64,000 nt of DNA, taken from NCBI RefSeq assembly GCF_003123685.1, contig NZ_QCYJ01000018.1, positions 118,829 to 182,828 on the forward strand, written 5' to 3'. The DNA comes from Nocardia aurea (lineage in GTDB: Bacteria; Actinomycetota; Actinomycetes; Mycobacteriales; Mycobacteriaceae). Of the stretch, positions 37,867 through 48,431 are shown in pieces. The position numbers were made by a program, and so were the translations under genes. A model generated the notes under the pieces. It was not told where the DNA came from. It ran no database searches and saw only the letters and a program-made list of their open reading frames with translations. The stretch's first letter is position 1. Each line of letters starts with the position of its first letter.

Positions 37867-38607
37867 TCACCGTGGCGACGCAATGACTCCGGACTGATCC
37901 CCGCGACGTTTTCGGCGTGCATCACCAGAGAGTACCCAGCCCGCAAACACTCCACCCATCGCCCCGAAAAGATGCCCCTGCCAAGATATTCCAGGTGGCC
38001 CGGGCAGCACGCCCCACAAAAGCGATCCGTAGACGAAAAGAACCCCGATACCGATCAGGATGTGGCGGACGTTGCCCGCGAACCACCCGCGACAGATCAG
38101 ATAGGTCAACCAGCCGAAGACCAGCGACGACGCGCCGATGTGCACGCTGTTGTCCGCGCCGGTCAGCCAGGTGCCGACCCCGGCGACGAGCCAGATGATC
38201 CCGGTGGCGGCGAGCCCGCGCAGGACACCGGAGAGCAGGACGAGGAAACCCATGATCAGCAGCGGCAGGGTGTTGCTCATCAGGTGATCCCAGCCGCCGT
38301 GCAGCACCGGGGCCCAGACGATGCCGGACAGCCCGTCGACCTCGCGCGGCTCGATACCGGCCGCGTCCAGATCACCGCCCCCGATCTGGTCGACGCCCTC
38401 GATGGCATAGAGCAGAACGACGAATCCGCAGATCAGCGCGGCGGCACGGAACCACGGCTGTCCCGCGGCGGCGAAACCACGCGGCCGCGCCGGGCCCGTC
38501 GGCGCTACCGGTACCGGCGGTGTGCCGCCCGGTGTCGAGAACCGGGCACGCAGTGCCGCGATCCGATCGGAGTCGAAGGACGACCCCTGCCCCGCACCCC
38601 CGGTCAT
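37867..38607 (-). CDS. Rhomboid family intramembrane serine protease (Rv1337 homologue)
   Basis: Polytopic membrane protein of 246 residues with about six helices. The catalytic Ser is in HIGASSLVFGWL (GASS, rhomboid GxSx) and the His in GHLFGAMGG; the preceding HGGWDHLMSNTLPLL is the conserved HxxxHxxxN-type segment. ATG at 38607 has GAGGAGG 6 bases upstream. The first about 45 residues are a Pro/Gly-rich cytoplasmic tail. Substrates are unknown. It follows cysM on the same strand, as in mycobacteria. Confidence 0.92.
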   Translation of the reverse strand: MTGGAGQGSSFDSDRIAALRARFSTPGGTPPVPVAPTGPARPRGFAAAGQPWFRAAALICGFVVLLYAIEGVDQIGGGDLDAAGIEPREVDGLSGIVWAPVLHGGWDHLMSNTLPLLIMGFLVLLSGVLRGLAATGIIWLVAGVGTWLTGADNSVHIGASSLVFGWLTYLICRGWFAGNVRHILIGIGVLFVYGSLLWGVLPGPPGISWQGHLFGAMGGVFAGWVLSGDARRKRRGDQSGVIASPR

Positions 38608-38731
38608 GGCATACCTCCTCGTGAGCGCGGATCCTGCGCTGTCCTTCGAGGGTACCGACCGGGACGAATCCCGCCGGATAGTGCGACAACACGCCCGCGC
38701 GGCGATCGCGCGGGCGTGTCGCAAGGATCGG

Positions 38732-40469
<1,738 letters not shown>

Positions 40470-40660
40470 GAGTCACCCTTCCACGGTCGGCACACCGCCG
40501 TATCGGCACGCCGCCGACCGGCACACACTGCCGACGTATTCGCCATCGACAACGAGTCAGAATATTCGGCTATTCCCCGCCCGCGCTCCCCCGGTACCCG
40601 TTTCCGAGGGCCACGTCACTTCGCGAGCACGGTGTACCGGCCGGCGGGTCGGCGGAAAGT

Positions 40661-41683
40661 TCACCGCGGAAACAGATCGGTGTAGGCGGGGATGTCGGCG
40701 ACCGAGACCGCGCGCAGGATCGCGTCGACCACGGCGCGTTCGACGCAGACCGCCGCAGCCGTGCACACCGCGTCCAGGATCAGCAGATCCGCCGGGAAGG
40801 CGGGCGGTACCGGTACCGACGGCGGCACCACCGCCCCGGTGGACAACGCGAAGAGGGTGTCGCCGTCCAGCGGCGAATGGGCGGGACGGATGGCACGGGC
40901 CAGACCGTCGTGCGCGGTCATCGCCATGCGGCGACAGCCGCTCGGATCCAGTGCGACGTCGGTCGCGACCACGCCGATCGTGGTGTTGAGCACCGTGCCC
41001 TTCACCGGCAGCGCGTTCGCCTTCGCCAACTGTCGTTTCGTCGGCGGGCGCAGGCCGAAGAACTCCGGTCCATCGGTGCCGACACCCCACGGCAGCCCGG
41101 TACGCGGATCGAAGACCGAGCCGACCGGGTTCGCGACGATCAGCGCAGCCACCGTCACCCCCGCGGCCGGACCGTCCTCCAGCACCAGGCTCGCACTGCC
41201 GATCCCGCCCTTGATCGAACCGGCGCGCGCACCGACGCCCGCGCCCACCGAACCCCGCGCGAAATCCGTCGATGCCGAAGCGGCGGCCCGGTACCCGAAA
41301 TCGGCGGTCGGCCGCACGTCCCACCCGCCGACCGGAAGGTCGAAGATCACCGCGCCCGGCACGATCGGCACCACCCGGCTCGCGTCGGACGGGTCCATCG
41401 GAATGCCTTCGCCGTGCTCCTCCAACCACCGCATCACGCCGTCGGCGGCAGCCAATCCGTAGGCGCTGCCGCCGGTCAGCAGGATCGAATGCACTTGGCG
41501 CACAGTATTACTCGGGTCGAGCAGATCGGTTTCCCTGGTTCCAGGGCCACCGCCGCGCACATCGACCGCCGCCGTCGCACCACCGGGTGCGCGCACCACG
41601 GTGCACCCGGTCGCCGCACCGGAACCGAGCGCGGCATCGGCGTCGATGACGTGATGGTGACCGACAAGCAGCCCGGTCAGCAT
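40661..41683 (-). CDS. P1 family peptidase (DmpA/S58-like Ntn hydrolase, Rv1333 homologue)
   Basis: Predicted self-processing aminopeptidase or amidase of 340 residues. SILLTGGSAYGLAAADGVMRWLEE and GGWDVRPTADFGYRAA belong to the alpha chain, and the probable autocleavage and nucleophile site is Thr in LNTTIGVVATD (about residue 237), as in DmpA-type enzymes. The C-terminal half is rich in small residues. ATG at 41683 has no Shine-Dalgarno but is preceded by an A-run and a GC hairpin, which may affect translation. Position matches Rv1333. Substrate unknown. Confidence 0.85.
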   Translation of the reverse strand: MLTGLLVGHHHVIDADAALGSGAATGCTVVRAPGGATAAVDVRGGGPGTRETDLLDPSNTVRQVHSILLTGGSAYGLAAADGVMRWLEEHGEGIPMDPSDASRVVPIVPGAVIFDLPVGGWDVRPTADFGYRAAASASTDFARGSVGAGVGARAGSIKGGIGSASLVLEDGPAAGVTVAALIVANPVGSVFDPRTGLPWGVGTDGPEFFGLRPPTKRQLAKANALPVKGTVLNTTIGVVATDVALDPSGCRRMAMTAHDGLARAIRPAHSPLDGDTLFALSTGAVVPPSVPVPPAFPADLLILDAVCTAAAVCVERAVVDAILRAVSVADIPAYTDLFPR

Positions 41684-41694
41684 TTTTTGCGGCC

Positions 41695-41787
41695 GGGGCC
41701 GCGTGGTCCGCGGCCCCTATGTCTCGCGCCCGAACAGCCGAGACTCGCACCTTCGGCGCATGCGCTTCGGCTGTTCGGGCGCGAGAC
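41695..41787. repeat. Two successive perfect hairpins upstream of P1 peptidase gene
   Basis: GGGGCCGCG (41695-41703) pairs with 41709-41717. Next to it, 41721-41741 and 41767-41787 form a perfect 21-bp inverted repeat with core CGCGCCCGAACAGCCGA; the 25-base loop contains the palindrome GCGCATGCGC. The pair lies between DUF2017 and the P1 peptidase, so it may end the DUF2017 transcript or shape the peptidase leader. Confidence 0.75.
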
Positions 41788-41942
41788 GGCCGCGAACCGG
41801 GCGCTCGTCGGGCTCGCGCCGGGGGCGCTGGGCTGGGGCTGGATCTCGCCGGGTGGGCCGAGCGGGCCCGGTGTGCGAGGTCCGCTGGGTGCACCGAGCA
41901 CGTCGGGCCCGCTGGGGAGCGTGTGGCTGGGGCGGGCCATGG

Positions 41943-42512
41943 CTATGGGGCCAGGGCCTGGAGCAGGGAGTCCTGCATCCAGGTCAGCCAGTGGTAGACG
42001 TCGAGGTGGGGGCCTCGGGGGTCGTCGGGGTCGAGTTGTTCGGGGGTGTCGGCGTCGATGCCGAGGACGGTGCCGAGGGCCAGGCGGACGTCGGTCAGCG
42101 CGGTCAACCAGGCGTCGGCCTGTTCCGGGGTGAGAACGATCTTGCCGCCGTCGCTGGGGACGGTCTCGAGCACCACGGATCCGGCGGCGAGTTTGCTGTC
42201 GATGATCTCCGGCTCGTGCAGGCCGCGCAGCGCGCTGTTGAGGTCGGCGCGGTCGGCGTCGGGAGAGCCGGGCTCGCTGCGATGGAAATCGGGCAGCAGC
42301 CGGTGCAGGCGGGGATCCTCGGGCGGGACGGTGTTGCCGGTCCGCAATCCGGTGAGGGCGGCGAGTTCGTCGTCGGGGGCCGACCGGGCTCGCTCGGTGA
42401 GCAATCCGGACACCGCGCCGACCAGCGACCGCAGTACACCGGCCTCGCGCGCGTCCATCTCGGATCGCAACTTGAGGCCGCCCAGTGAGTTCTTCCTGCT
42501 CCACTTACGCAC
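41943..42512 (-). CDS. DUF2017 protein (Rv1332 homologue)
   Basis: Conserved actinobacterial protein of 189 residues and unknown function; the position directly after clpS is typical of the family. Visible features are EAGVLRSLVGAVSGLL, a mid-section LNSALRGLHEPEII and a C-terminal HLDVYHWLTWMQDSLLQAL. The residues around LTPEQADAWLTALTDVRLALG form helices. GTG at 42512 is the only reasonable start near the beginning. A role with the ClpS/Clp protease adaptor is inferred only from gene order. Confidence 0.82.
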   Translation of the reverse strand: MRKWSRKNSLGGLKLRSEMDAREAGVLRSLVGAVSGLLTERARSAPDDELAALTGLRTGNTVPPEDPRLHRLLPDFHRSEPGSPDADRADLNSALRGLHEPEIIDSKLAAGSVVLETVPSDGGKIVLTPEQADAWLTALTDVRLALGTVLGIDADTPEQLDPDDPRGPHLDVYHWLTWMQDSLLQALAP

Positions 42513-42557
42513 GGCGCACGCTCCAGTTCGGCACGCCGTCGAGGGTAGTCCTTACGC

Positions 42558-42878
42558 TCAGTCGTCCCGCTGCATGGTGGCCCACAGACCCGCGGCGTGC
42601 AGCCTGCGCACGTCCTGCTCCATCTTGTCGCGCGAACCCGACGACACGACGGCCTTGCCCTCGTTGTGTACCTGCAGCATCAATTCGGTCGCCTTCGCCT
42701 TGGTGTAGCCGAAGAGCTTCTGAAAGATGTAGGTGACGTAATGCATCAGGTTGACGGGGTCGTCCCAGACCACCGTCACCCACGGACGGTCTTCCGCCTC
42801 CAGGATCTCGGTGTGTTCCACCGTCTCCGGAGTCGCCTGTGCCGCCGACAGCGTTGCTTCTGTTTCGCACAAGCCCAT
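42558..42878 (-). CDS. clpS: ATP-dependent Clp protease adaptor ClpS
   Basis: Adaptor of 106 residues that delivers N-degron substrates to the Clp protease. [25 protein letters not shown] contains the N-end binding region (DDPVN) and is followed by [21 protein letters not shown] and [20 protein letters not shown], the canonical ClpS core. ATG at 42878 has TACCCT 7 bases upstream and no Shine-Dalgarno, so it is probably leaderless. It is divergent from pncB. Confidence 0.95.
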   Translation of the reverse strand: MGLCETEATLSAAQATPETVEHTEILEAEDRPWVTVVWDDPVNLMHYVTYIFQKLFGYTKAKATELMLQVHNEGKAVVSSGSRDKMEQDVRRLHAAGLWATMQRDD

Positions 42879-43011
42879 GATGTCCAGGGTACGACTCACC
42901 CCCCGATCCACAACACCCGTCCCGCCACCTCCGCACGGGTCAGCGAACCGGTAGCGGCACCACCTCCGCGTCGATCCCCGCACCGGGTGTCGGCTGTCTA
43001 CAGTTGCTCGG

Positions 43012-44325
43012 GTGGAGATCCGCGACGACCTCGCCAGCACCGCGTTGCTGACCGATCAGTACGAATTGACCATGTTGGCCGCCGCCCTCGCCGACGGGTC
43101 GGCGCACCGCCGCTGCACCTTCGAGGTGTTCGCCAGGAGATTGCCCAACGGCCGCCGCTACGGCGTCGTCGCCGGTACGGGCCGACTGCTCGACGCCCTG
43201 CCGCGGTTCCGTTTCGGCGAGCGGGAACTCGAGGTCGTCGCCCCGTTCCTCGATCGACGCACCGTCGACTGGCTGCGCGACTACCGCTTCACCGGCGATA
43301 TCGATGGCTACCGGGAGGGCGAGCTGTATTTCCCCGGCTCGCCGGTCCTGTCGGTGCGCGGCAGCTTCGCCGAATGCGTCCTCCTCGAAACCCTCGCCCT
43401 GTCGGTGCTCAACCACGACAGCGCCATCGCCTCGGCGGCGGCGAGGATGGTCAGCGTGGCCGCGGGCAGGCGGATGATCGAGATGGGATCGCGGCGCACC
43501 CACGAACTGGCCGCGCCGTCGAGTTCGCGGGCCGCGTATCTGGCCGGATTCGACGCGACCTCCAATCTGGAGGCCGTACGAAATTTCGGCATCCCCGGCG
43601 CGGGCACCAGCGCGCACGCCTTCACGCTGCTGCACAGCGGCGCGGACGGGGCGCACGAGGCCGAGGCGTTCCGCAGTCAGGTCGCCGCGCTCGGCGTCGG
43701 GACGACGCTGCTCGTCGACACCTTCGACATCACTCGCGGCGTCGCGACGGCCGTCGAGGTGGCCGGTCCGCGCCTCGGCGGCGTGCGCATCGACTCGGGC
43801 GATCTCGGCGTGCTGGCGCGCCAGGTCAGGGATCAACTCGACGCGCTCGGCGCGACGTCGACCCGCATCGTGGTCTCCGGCGATCTCGACGAATACGCCA
43901 TCGCCGCGCTGCGCGCCGAACCGGTCGACGTGTACGGCGTCGGCACCTCGCTGGTCACCGGATCCGGTGCGCCGACCGCGGGCATGGTCTACAAACTCGT
44001 CGAGGTCGACGGCGTTCCGGTCGCCAAGCGCAGCAGTCACAAGGAGTCGCGCGGGGGTACCAAGAAGGCCGTACGGCTCGCGCGCTCGACCGGGACGATC
44101 ATCGAGGAGATCATCTATCCCGCGGGGAGCCCGAAACCCGACCCCGGCGGGTCGGACGTCCGCGAACTCCAGGTGCCACTGGTCCGCGCGGGCGAGGTGC
44201 TCGACAATCTGCCGACGCTGACCGAGAGCCGCGATCTGGTCGCGCGCGGGCTGGTCAGCCTGCCGTGGGAGGGGCTGAAACTGTCCGCGGGCGAGCCCGC
44301 CGTCCCGACGACGTTCGTGGGCTGA
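43012..44325 (+). CDS. pncB: Nicotinate phosphoribosyltransferase
   Basis: Joins nicotinate to PRPP (with ATP) to give nicotinate mononucleotide in NAD salvage. 437 residues. The start [15 protein letters not shown], the central EMGSRRTHE with the conserved His, [17 protein letters not shown] and [17 protein letters not shown] are hallmark motifs of the bacterial enzyme. GTG at 43012 has TACAGT 7 bases upstream: leaderless. The nicotinamidase gene pncA lies about 480 bp downstream on the same strand, giving a short nicotinamide-to-NaMN route. Its 3' end overlaps an antisense small gene by about 70 bp. Confidence 0.95.
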   Translation: MEIRDDLASTALLTDQYELTMLAAALADGSAHRRCTFEVFARRLPNGRRYGVVAGTGRLLDALPRFRFGERELEVVAPFLDRRTVDWLRDYRFTGDIDGYREGELYFPGSPVLSVRGSFAECVLLETLALSVLNHDSAIASAAARMVSVAAGRRMIEMGSRRTHELAAPSSSRAAYLAGFDATSNLEAVRNFGIPGAGTSAHAFTLLHSGADGAHEAEAFRSQVAALGVGTTLLVDTFDITRGVATAVEVAGPRLGGVRIDSGDLGVLARQVRDQLDALGATSTRIVVSGDLDEYAIAALRAEPVDVYGVGTSLVTGSGAPTAGMVYKLVEVDGVPVAKRSSHKESRGGTKKAVRLARSTGTIIEEIIYPAGSPKPDPGGSDVRELQVPLVRAGEVLDNLPTLTESRDLVARGLVSLPWEGLKLSAGEPAVPTTFVG

Positions 44326-44485
44326 GCAGACCGCACCACCACTGCGCCGCGCCACCGCCGACCAGGGCGACGGCGCCCAGTCCGATCATCGTGACCACCC
44401 AACCGAAATTCGCGAGCGACAACGACAACGCGGCGAACACGGCCCAGTACGCCGCGAAACCCGCCCCGATTCTGGCCGTGGTCAC
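44255..44485 (-). CDS. Small two-helix membrane protein
   Basis: Unrecognised protein of 76 residues with two hydrophobic helices (FAAYWAVFAALSLSLANF and VTMIGLGAVALVGGGAA) and a basic Ser/Arg tail. GTG at 44485 overlaps the stop of the upstream small membrane gene (GTGA), a coupling that supports it being real. The last 24 codons run antisense to the 3' end of pncB, so the exact end could be questioned. Confidence 0.5.
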   Translation of the reverse strand: MTTARIGAGFAAYWAVFAALSLSLANFGWVVTMIGLGAVALVGGGAAQWWCGLLSPRTSSGRRARPRTVSAPPTAG

Positions 44486-44709
44486 GGAGTCGCCCTATCC
44501 GACTCGCTCACCTCGCGCGCCCGCTGTTTGCGTTTGCCCGCCAGTATCACCACGTAGACGGCGACACCGACGAACAGGAAGCCCTTGGCCGCCGACAGCA
44601 TCCAATCGATGACGCTGTCCGGGCGCACCCCGAGCATCCATCCCATCGTGACGTACGCGCCGTAGCCGATCACGACGGCGGCCAGGATCCGCACCGTGTT
44701 CTTGCTCAT
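44482..44709 (-). CDS. Small membrane protein
   Basis: Unrecognised 75-residue protein with two membrane segments, VRILAAVVIGYGAYVTMGWML and GFLFVGVAVYVVILAG, and a short basic tail. ATG at 44709 has a strong GGAGG 5 bases upstream. It is divergent from pncA and coupled to the next small membrane gene; the pair might form a complex. Confidence 0.65.
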   Translation of the reverse strand: MSKNTVRILAAVVIGYGAYVTMGWMLGVRPDSVIDWMLSAAKGFLFVGVAVYVVILAGKRKQRAREVSESDRATP

Positions 44710-44805
44710 GAAGCCTCCTCTGCCTCGCCCACCGACTGAACGGCGGCACAAGGTAATAGCCTCGCGGCGTAGTCTTCGTTTACACCGGGCGAAAGGTAAT
44801 GCGTC

Positions 44806-45369
44806 ATGAATCGGGCGTTGATCATCGTCGATGTGCAGAACGACTTCTGCGAGGGCGGCTCGCTCGCCGTCACGGGCGGCAGCGCCGTCGCCGAACGCAT
44901 CAGCCACTATCTGACCGGCGCGAACTACGCCGCCGTCGTCGCCACCCGCGATTACCACATCGATCCGGGCGCGCATTTCTCCGAGCAGCCCGACTATGTC
45001 GATTCGTGGCCGCCGCACTGTCGCGTCGGCACGCCGGGCGCGGAATTCCATCCGAATCTCGATACCGCGCCGATCGAGGAGATCTTCTCCAAGGGCGAGT
45101 ACTCCGCCGCCTATTCGGGTTTCGAGGGCGCGGCCGCCGACGGCGCGACGCTCGCGGACTGGTTGCGCGCCAGGGATATCGGCGAGGTCGACGTCGTCGG
45201 GATCGCCACCGATCACTGTGTCCGCGCCACCGCGTTGGACGCGAACGCGGCGGGGTTCGACACCAGGGTGCTGCTCGATCTCACCGCGGGCGTCTCCCCC
45301 GCGACCACCGCCGACGCGCTCGACCGGCTCCGCGCCGCCGGGATCGTGCTGTCCGGCACGATCGGATAG
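44806..45369 (+). CDS. pncA: Nicotinamidase/pyrazinamidase
   Basis: Hydrolyses nicotinamide to nicotinate and ammonia; the homologous mycobacterial enzyme activates pyrazinamide. 187 residues. Catalytic Asp in IIVDVQNDF (residue 9), Lys in IFSKGEYSAAYSGFEG and Cys in GIATDHCVRATALDA are all present, as are metal ligands in TRDYHIDPGAHF and the His of WPPHC. ATG at 44806 has AAAGGT about 9 bases upstream. In M. tuberculosis pncA is elsewhere; here it sits between pncB and dinG. Confidence 0.95.
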   Translation: MNRALIIVDVQNDFCEGGSLAVTGGSAVAERISHYLTGANYAAVVATRDYHIDPGAHFSEQPDYVDSWPPHCRVGTPGAEFHPNLDTAPIEEIFSKGEYSAAYSGFEGAAADGATLADWLRARDIGEVDVVGIATDHCVRATALDANAAGFDTRVLLDLTAGVSPATTADALDRLRAAGIVLSGTIG

Positions 45370-45437
45370 CGCGGCCGTTCGCGAAGCGACGGGGCCGGTC
45401 CGCCGACAGTGTCGGTGCCGCGCAGTAGGCTGCTCGC

Positions 45438-47477
45438 GTGCCCGAACTGCCGTCCGTCCCGGAGCTGTTGTCCACCGCCGTGCAGGCGCTCGGAGGTAAG
45501 GAACGCGACGGGCAGGTGACGATGGCGACGGCGGTCGACCACGCCATCGATACCAAGGAACACCTCGCGGTGCAGGCGGGGACCGGCACCGGTAAATCCC
45601 TCGCCTATCTCGTGCCGAGTCTGCGGCACGCGGTCCGCACCGGACGCACCGTCATCGTGTCGACGGCGACGATCGCCCTGCAACGGCAGTTGGTCGACCG
45701 CGACCTGCCCCGGCTCGCCGACGCGCTGAGCGGCAAACTCGGCAGGCAGGCGAAATTCGCGATCCTCAAGGGCCGCAACAACTATCTCTGCCTGAACAAG
45801 ATCAACAGCGTGCTGCCGGAGGAGCCCGCCGAGGCCGAACTCTTCGACGCCTTCGCCATCTCCCGGCTCGGTCGGGAGGTGCAGCGGCTCAACGAATGGG
45901 CTTCCGACACCGAGACCGGCGACCGCGACGAACTCGCCCCGGGCGTGACCGATCGGGCCTGGCGGCAGGTCAGCGTGTCCTCCCGTGAATGCCTCGGCAA
46001 ATCGCGTTGTACGTTCGGTCAGGACTGCTTCGCCGAACGCGCGCGCGCCGAGTCCGCGCAGTCCGACATCGTGGTCACCAATCACGCCCTGCTCGCGATC
46101 GATGCCATCAGCGGAATCCAGATCCTGCCCGAACACGATGTCGTCGTCATCGACGAGGCGCACGAACTCGTGGATCGTGTCACCGGCGTGGCCACCGCCG
46201 AGTTGGCGCCCGCCGCTATCAGCGCGGCCGCCCGGCGCTGCACCAAGCTCATCGATGAACGCGAAGTCGATCGACTCGAGGGCGCGGCCGAGGCCTGGCA
46301 CGAAATCCTCGACGAACTTCCCGCCGCCCGGTGGGACACGATGCCCAACGGCGTCGCCCCGGCGCTCGCGCTGGTTCGCGACGCCGCGTGGAACGCCCGC
46401 ACGGCCCTGAATCCGCCGGGCAGCACCAGCGCCCAGGGTGATCAGGACGCCGCTGCCGCCCGCACACAGGCCCTGGCCGCGATCGATGAAGTGCACGACA
46501 GCGCGGTGCGCGCGCTCACCGCCTTCGACGAACCCGATCCGGCCGCGCGCCGCGACGTGATCTGGCTGGCCGCCGACGATATCCGCGGCGTGGCGCGTAA
46601 AACGCTGCGGATGGCCCCGCTTTCGGTCGGCGGACTGTTGCGCGCCCGATTGTTCGGCACCGCGACGGTGGTGCTGACCTCGGCCACGCTCCAGATCGGT
46701 GGCAACTTCGACGGACTCGCGATCACCTGGGGCCTGCCCGCTCGCTCCTCGGCGCGCTCGGACACCGGTGCCGCGAACGGCGCCGAGGCGCCATCGGACG
46801 CCGACACGGTGCGCTGGAGTTCTCTCGACGTCGGCTCGCCGTTCGACCACGCTAAATCCGGAATCCTCTACGTCGCCAAACACCTGCCCGCGCCCGGCCG
46901 CGACGGCCTCGCCCCCGCCTACCTCGACGAGATCGAGCGACTCATCACCGCGGCCGGTGGGCGCACCCTCGGGCTGTTCTCCTCGATGCGCGCCGCCAAG
47001 GCCGCCACCGAGGCGCTGCGCGAGCGGATCGACACACCCATCCTGTGTCAGGGTGACGATTCGACCGGGGCGCTGGTGCGCAAATTCGCCGACGATCCGG
47101 AGACCTCGTTGTTCGGCACGCTGTCACTGTGGCAGGGCGTCGACGTTCCCGGGCCGTCGCTGAGTCTGGTGATTCTCGACCGTATTCCGTTCCCCCGGCC
47201 CGACGATCCGCTGCTGACCGCGCGCCAGCGCGCGGTCGAATCGCGCGGCGGGAACGGATTCATGGCCGTCGCGGCGAATCACGCGGCCCTGCTGCTCGCA
47301 CAGGGCACGGGACGCCTGTTGCGCAGCGTCGATGATCGCGGTGTGGTCGCGATCCTCGATTCCCGTTTGGCCACAGCACGATACGGCGGGTACCTGCGCG
47401 CGTCGTTGCCGCCCTATTGGGAGACCGCGAACCCGGAGGTGGTCGTCAAGGCGCTCCAGCGCTTGACGGCGAACTGA
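45438..47477 (+). CDS. dinG: DinG-family ATP-dependent helicase
   Basis: XPD-like superfamily 2 DNA helicase, 679 residues. Walker A in VQAGTGTGKSLAYL (about 50), a cysteine-rich Fe-S-type insertion (YLCLNKIN; SSRECLGKSRCTFGQDCF), DEAH box in VVIDEAHELVD, and C-terminal motifs LFSSMRAAKAA and QGTGRLLRS. It unwinds 5'-overhang or R-loop-like substrates in DNA repair. GTG at 45438 has TAGGCT exactly 6 bases upstream: leaderless. Homologue of Rv1329c, next to pncB as in mycobacteria. Confidence 0.93.
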   Translation: MPELPSVPELLSTAVQALGGKERDGQVTMATAVDHAIDTKEHLAVQAGTGTGKSLAYLVPSLRHAVRTGRTVIVSTATIALQRQLVDRDLPRLADALSGKLGRQAKFAILKGRNNYLCLNKINSVLPEEPAEAELFDAFAISRLGREVQRLNEWASDTETGDRDELAPGVTDRAWRQVSVSSRECLGKSRCTFGQDCFAERARAESAQSDIVVTNHALLAIDAISGIQILPEHDVVVIDEAHELVDRVTGVATAELAPAAISAAARRCTKLIDEREVDRLEGAAEAWHEILDELPAARWDTMPNGVAPALALVRDAAWNARTALNPPGSTSAQGDQDAAAARTQALAAIDEVHDSAVRALTAFDEPDPAARRDVIWLAADDIRGVARKTLRMAPLSVGGLLRARLFGTATVVLTSATLQIGGNFDGLAITWGLPARSSARSDTGAANGAEAPSDADTVRWSSLDVGSPFDHAKSGILYVAKHLPAPGRDGLAPAYLDEIERLITAAGGRTLGLFSSMRAAKAATEALRERIDTPILCQGDDSTGALVRKFADDPETSLFGTLSLWQGVDVPGPSLSLVILDRIPFPRPDDPLLTARQRAVESRGGNGFMAVAANHAALLLAQGTGRLLRSVDDRGVVAILDSRLATARYGGYLRASLPPYWETANPEVVVKALQRLTAN

Positions 47478-47587
47478 ATCCCAGCCGACACACCGCGCGC
47501 CCCTCCCTCCATTCGCTTCCGCGCAGAAGTAGATTCGACCTCGATGCTCCGGCGCGATCCGCAGGGCCCGCGTCGGAGATGTCGGCC

Positions 47588-47622
47588 ATCCCCGCGCCAC
47601 GCCCTGCACGCGGCGCGGGGAT
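47588..47622. terminator. Hairpin after dinG
   Basis: ATCCCCGCGCC (47588-47598) and GGCGCGGGGAT (47612-47622) pair over 11 bp with a 13-base loop, about 110 bases past the dinG stop and before the next plus-strand gene. A TCGC-TAT stretch follows but no T-run. Confidence 0.6.
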
Positions 47623-47674
47623 CGCTATCGCATATTCCCTTTCGCACTCGGGCCGCACGTGAGAGCGTGTCCGG

Positions 47675-48385
47675 ATGGAGCACCCACCCGACGCCGATGT
47701 GCTCGGCGAATTCCTGATCAGCGCAAGGTCTTTGGATGAATACCGGGCAATCTTCGCGCTCACCGACACCGAACTGCGCGACCGCAGGATTCTCGACTGC
47801 CCCGGCGGAGCGGCGAGTTTCACGGCCGAGGCGAGCGAACTCGGCGCGTATGTCACCGCCGCGGATCCGATCTACGCCCGCCCGCCCGCCGAGCTGCGTG
47901 CGCTGGCAGTCACCGAGACCGATCGCGCGAGCGCGTGGACGCGCGCGCATCGCGACGGCTACCTGTGGGACTGGTACGGCTCACCCGACCGGCATCACGC
48001 GATGCGCGCCGCCGCCGCGGCCGGATTCGGGACCGACATCACCACCAACTCGCACCGCTACATCGCCGCGAGCCTGCCCTCACTGCCTTTCGCCGACAAC
48101 AGTTTCGACCTCGTCCTCAGTTCGCACCTGCTGTTCAGCTACGCCGATCGCCTCGACGCCGAATTCCACGTGGCGGCGCTCCTCGAGTTGTCACGGGTCG
48201 CGAGCGGCGAAACCCGGCTCTACCCGCTGGTCGACAACCTCGGTCGGCCGCAGGACGAGCTGCTGACTTATATTCGAAAGGAACTGCGCGACAAGGGGAT
48301 CGAAACGAGTCTTCGCACCACCGAATACGAGTTCCACCACGGCGCGACGTCACTGCTGGTGCTCCACGCTCCCGGCGGGAGCTGA
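47675..48385 (+). CDS. SAM-dependent methyltransferase-like protein
   Basis: Protein of 236 residues with a class I methyltransferase pattern: ILDCPGGAASFTAEASELG as a motif I variant (Cys-Pro-Gly-Gly in place of GxGxG), and LPFADNSFDLVLSSHLLFSY as motif IV/post-I, plus a helical N-terminus. The central insertion DGYLWDWYGSPDRHHAMRAAA is unusual. Substrate unknown. It starts after a dinG terminator and is convergent with the NCS2 permease. Confidence 0.72.
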   Translation: MEHPPDADVLGEFLISARSLDEYRAIFALTDTELRDRRILDCPGGAASFTAEASELGAYVTAADPIYARPPAELRALAVTETDRASAWTRAHRDGYLWDWYGSPDRHHAMRAAAAAGFGTDITTNSHRYIAASLPSLPFADNSFDLVLSSHLLFSYADRLDAEFHVAALLELSRVASGETRLYPLVDNLGRPQDELLTYIRKELRDKGIETSLRTTEYEFHHGATSLLVLHAPGGS

Positions 48386-48431
48386 CGCCGATCCCCGGCG
48401 CCGGCGGGTCCGGCCATGTGACCGGGAACCC

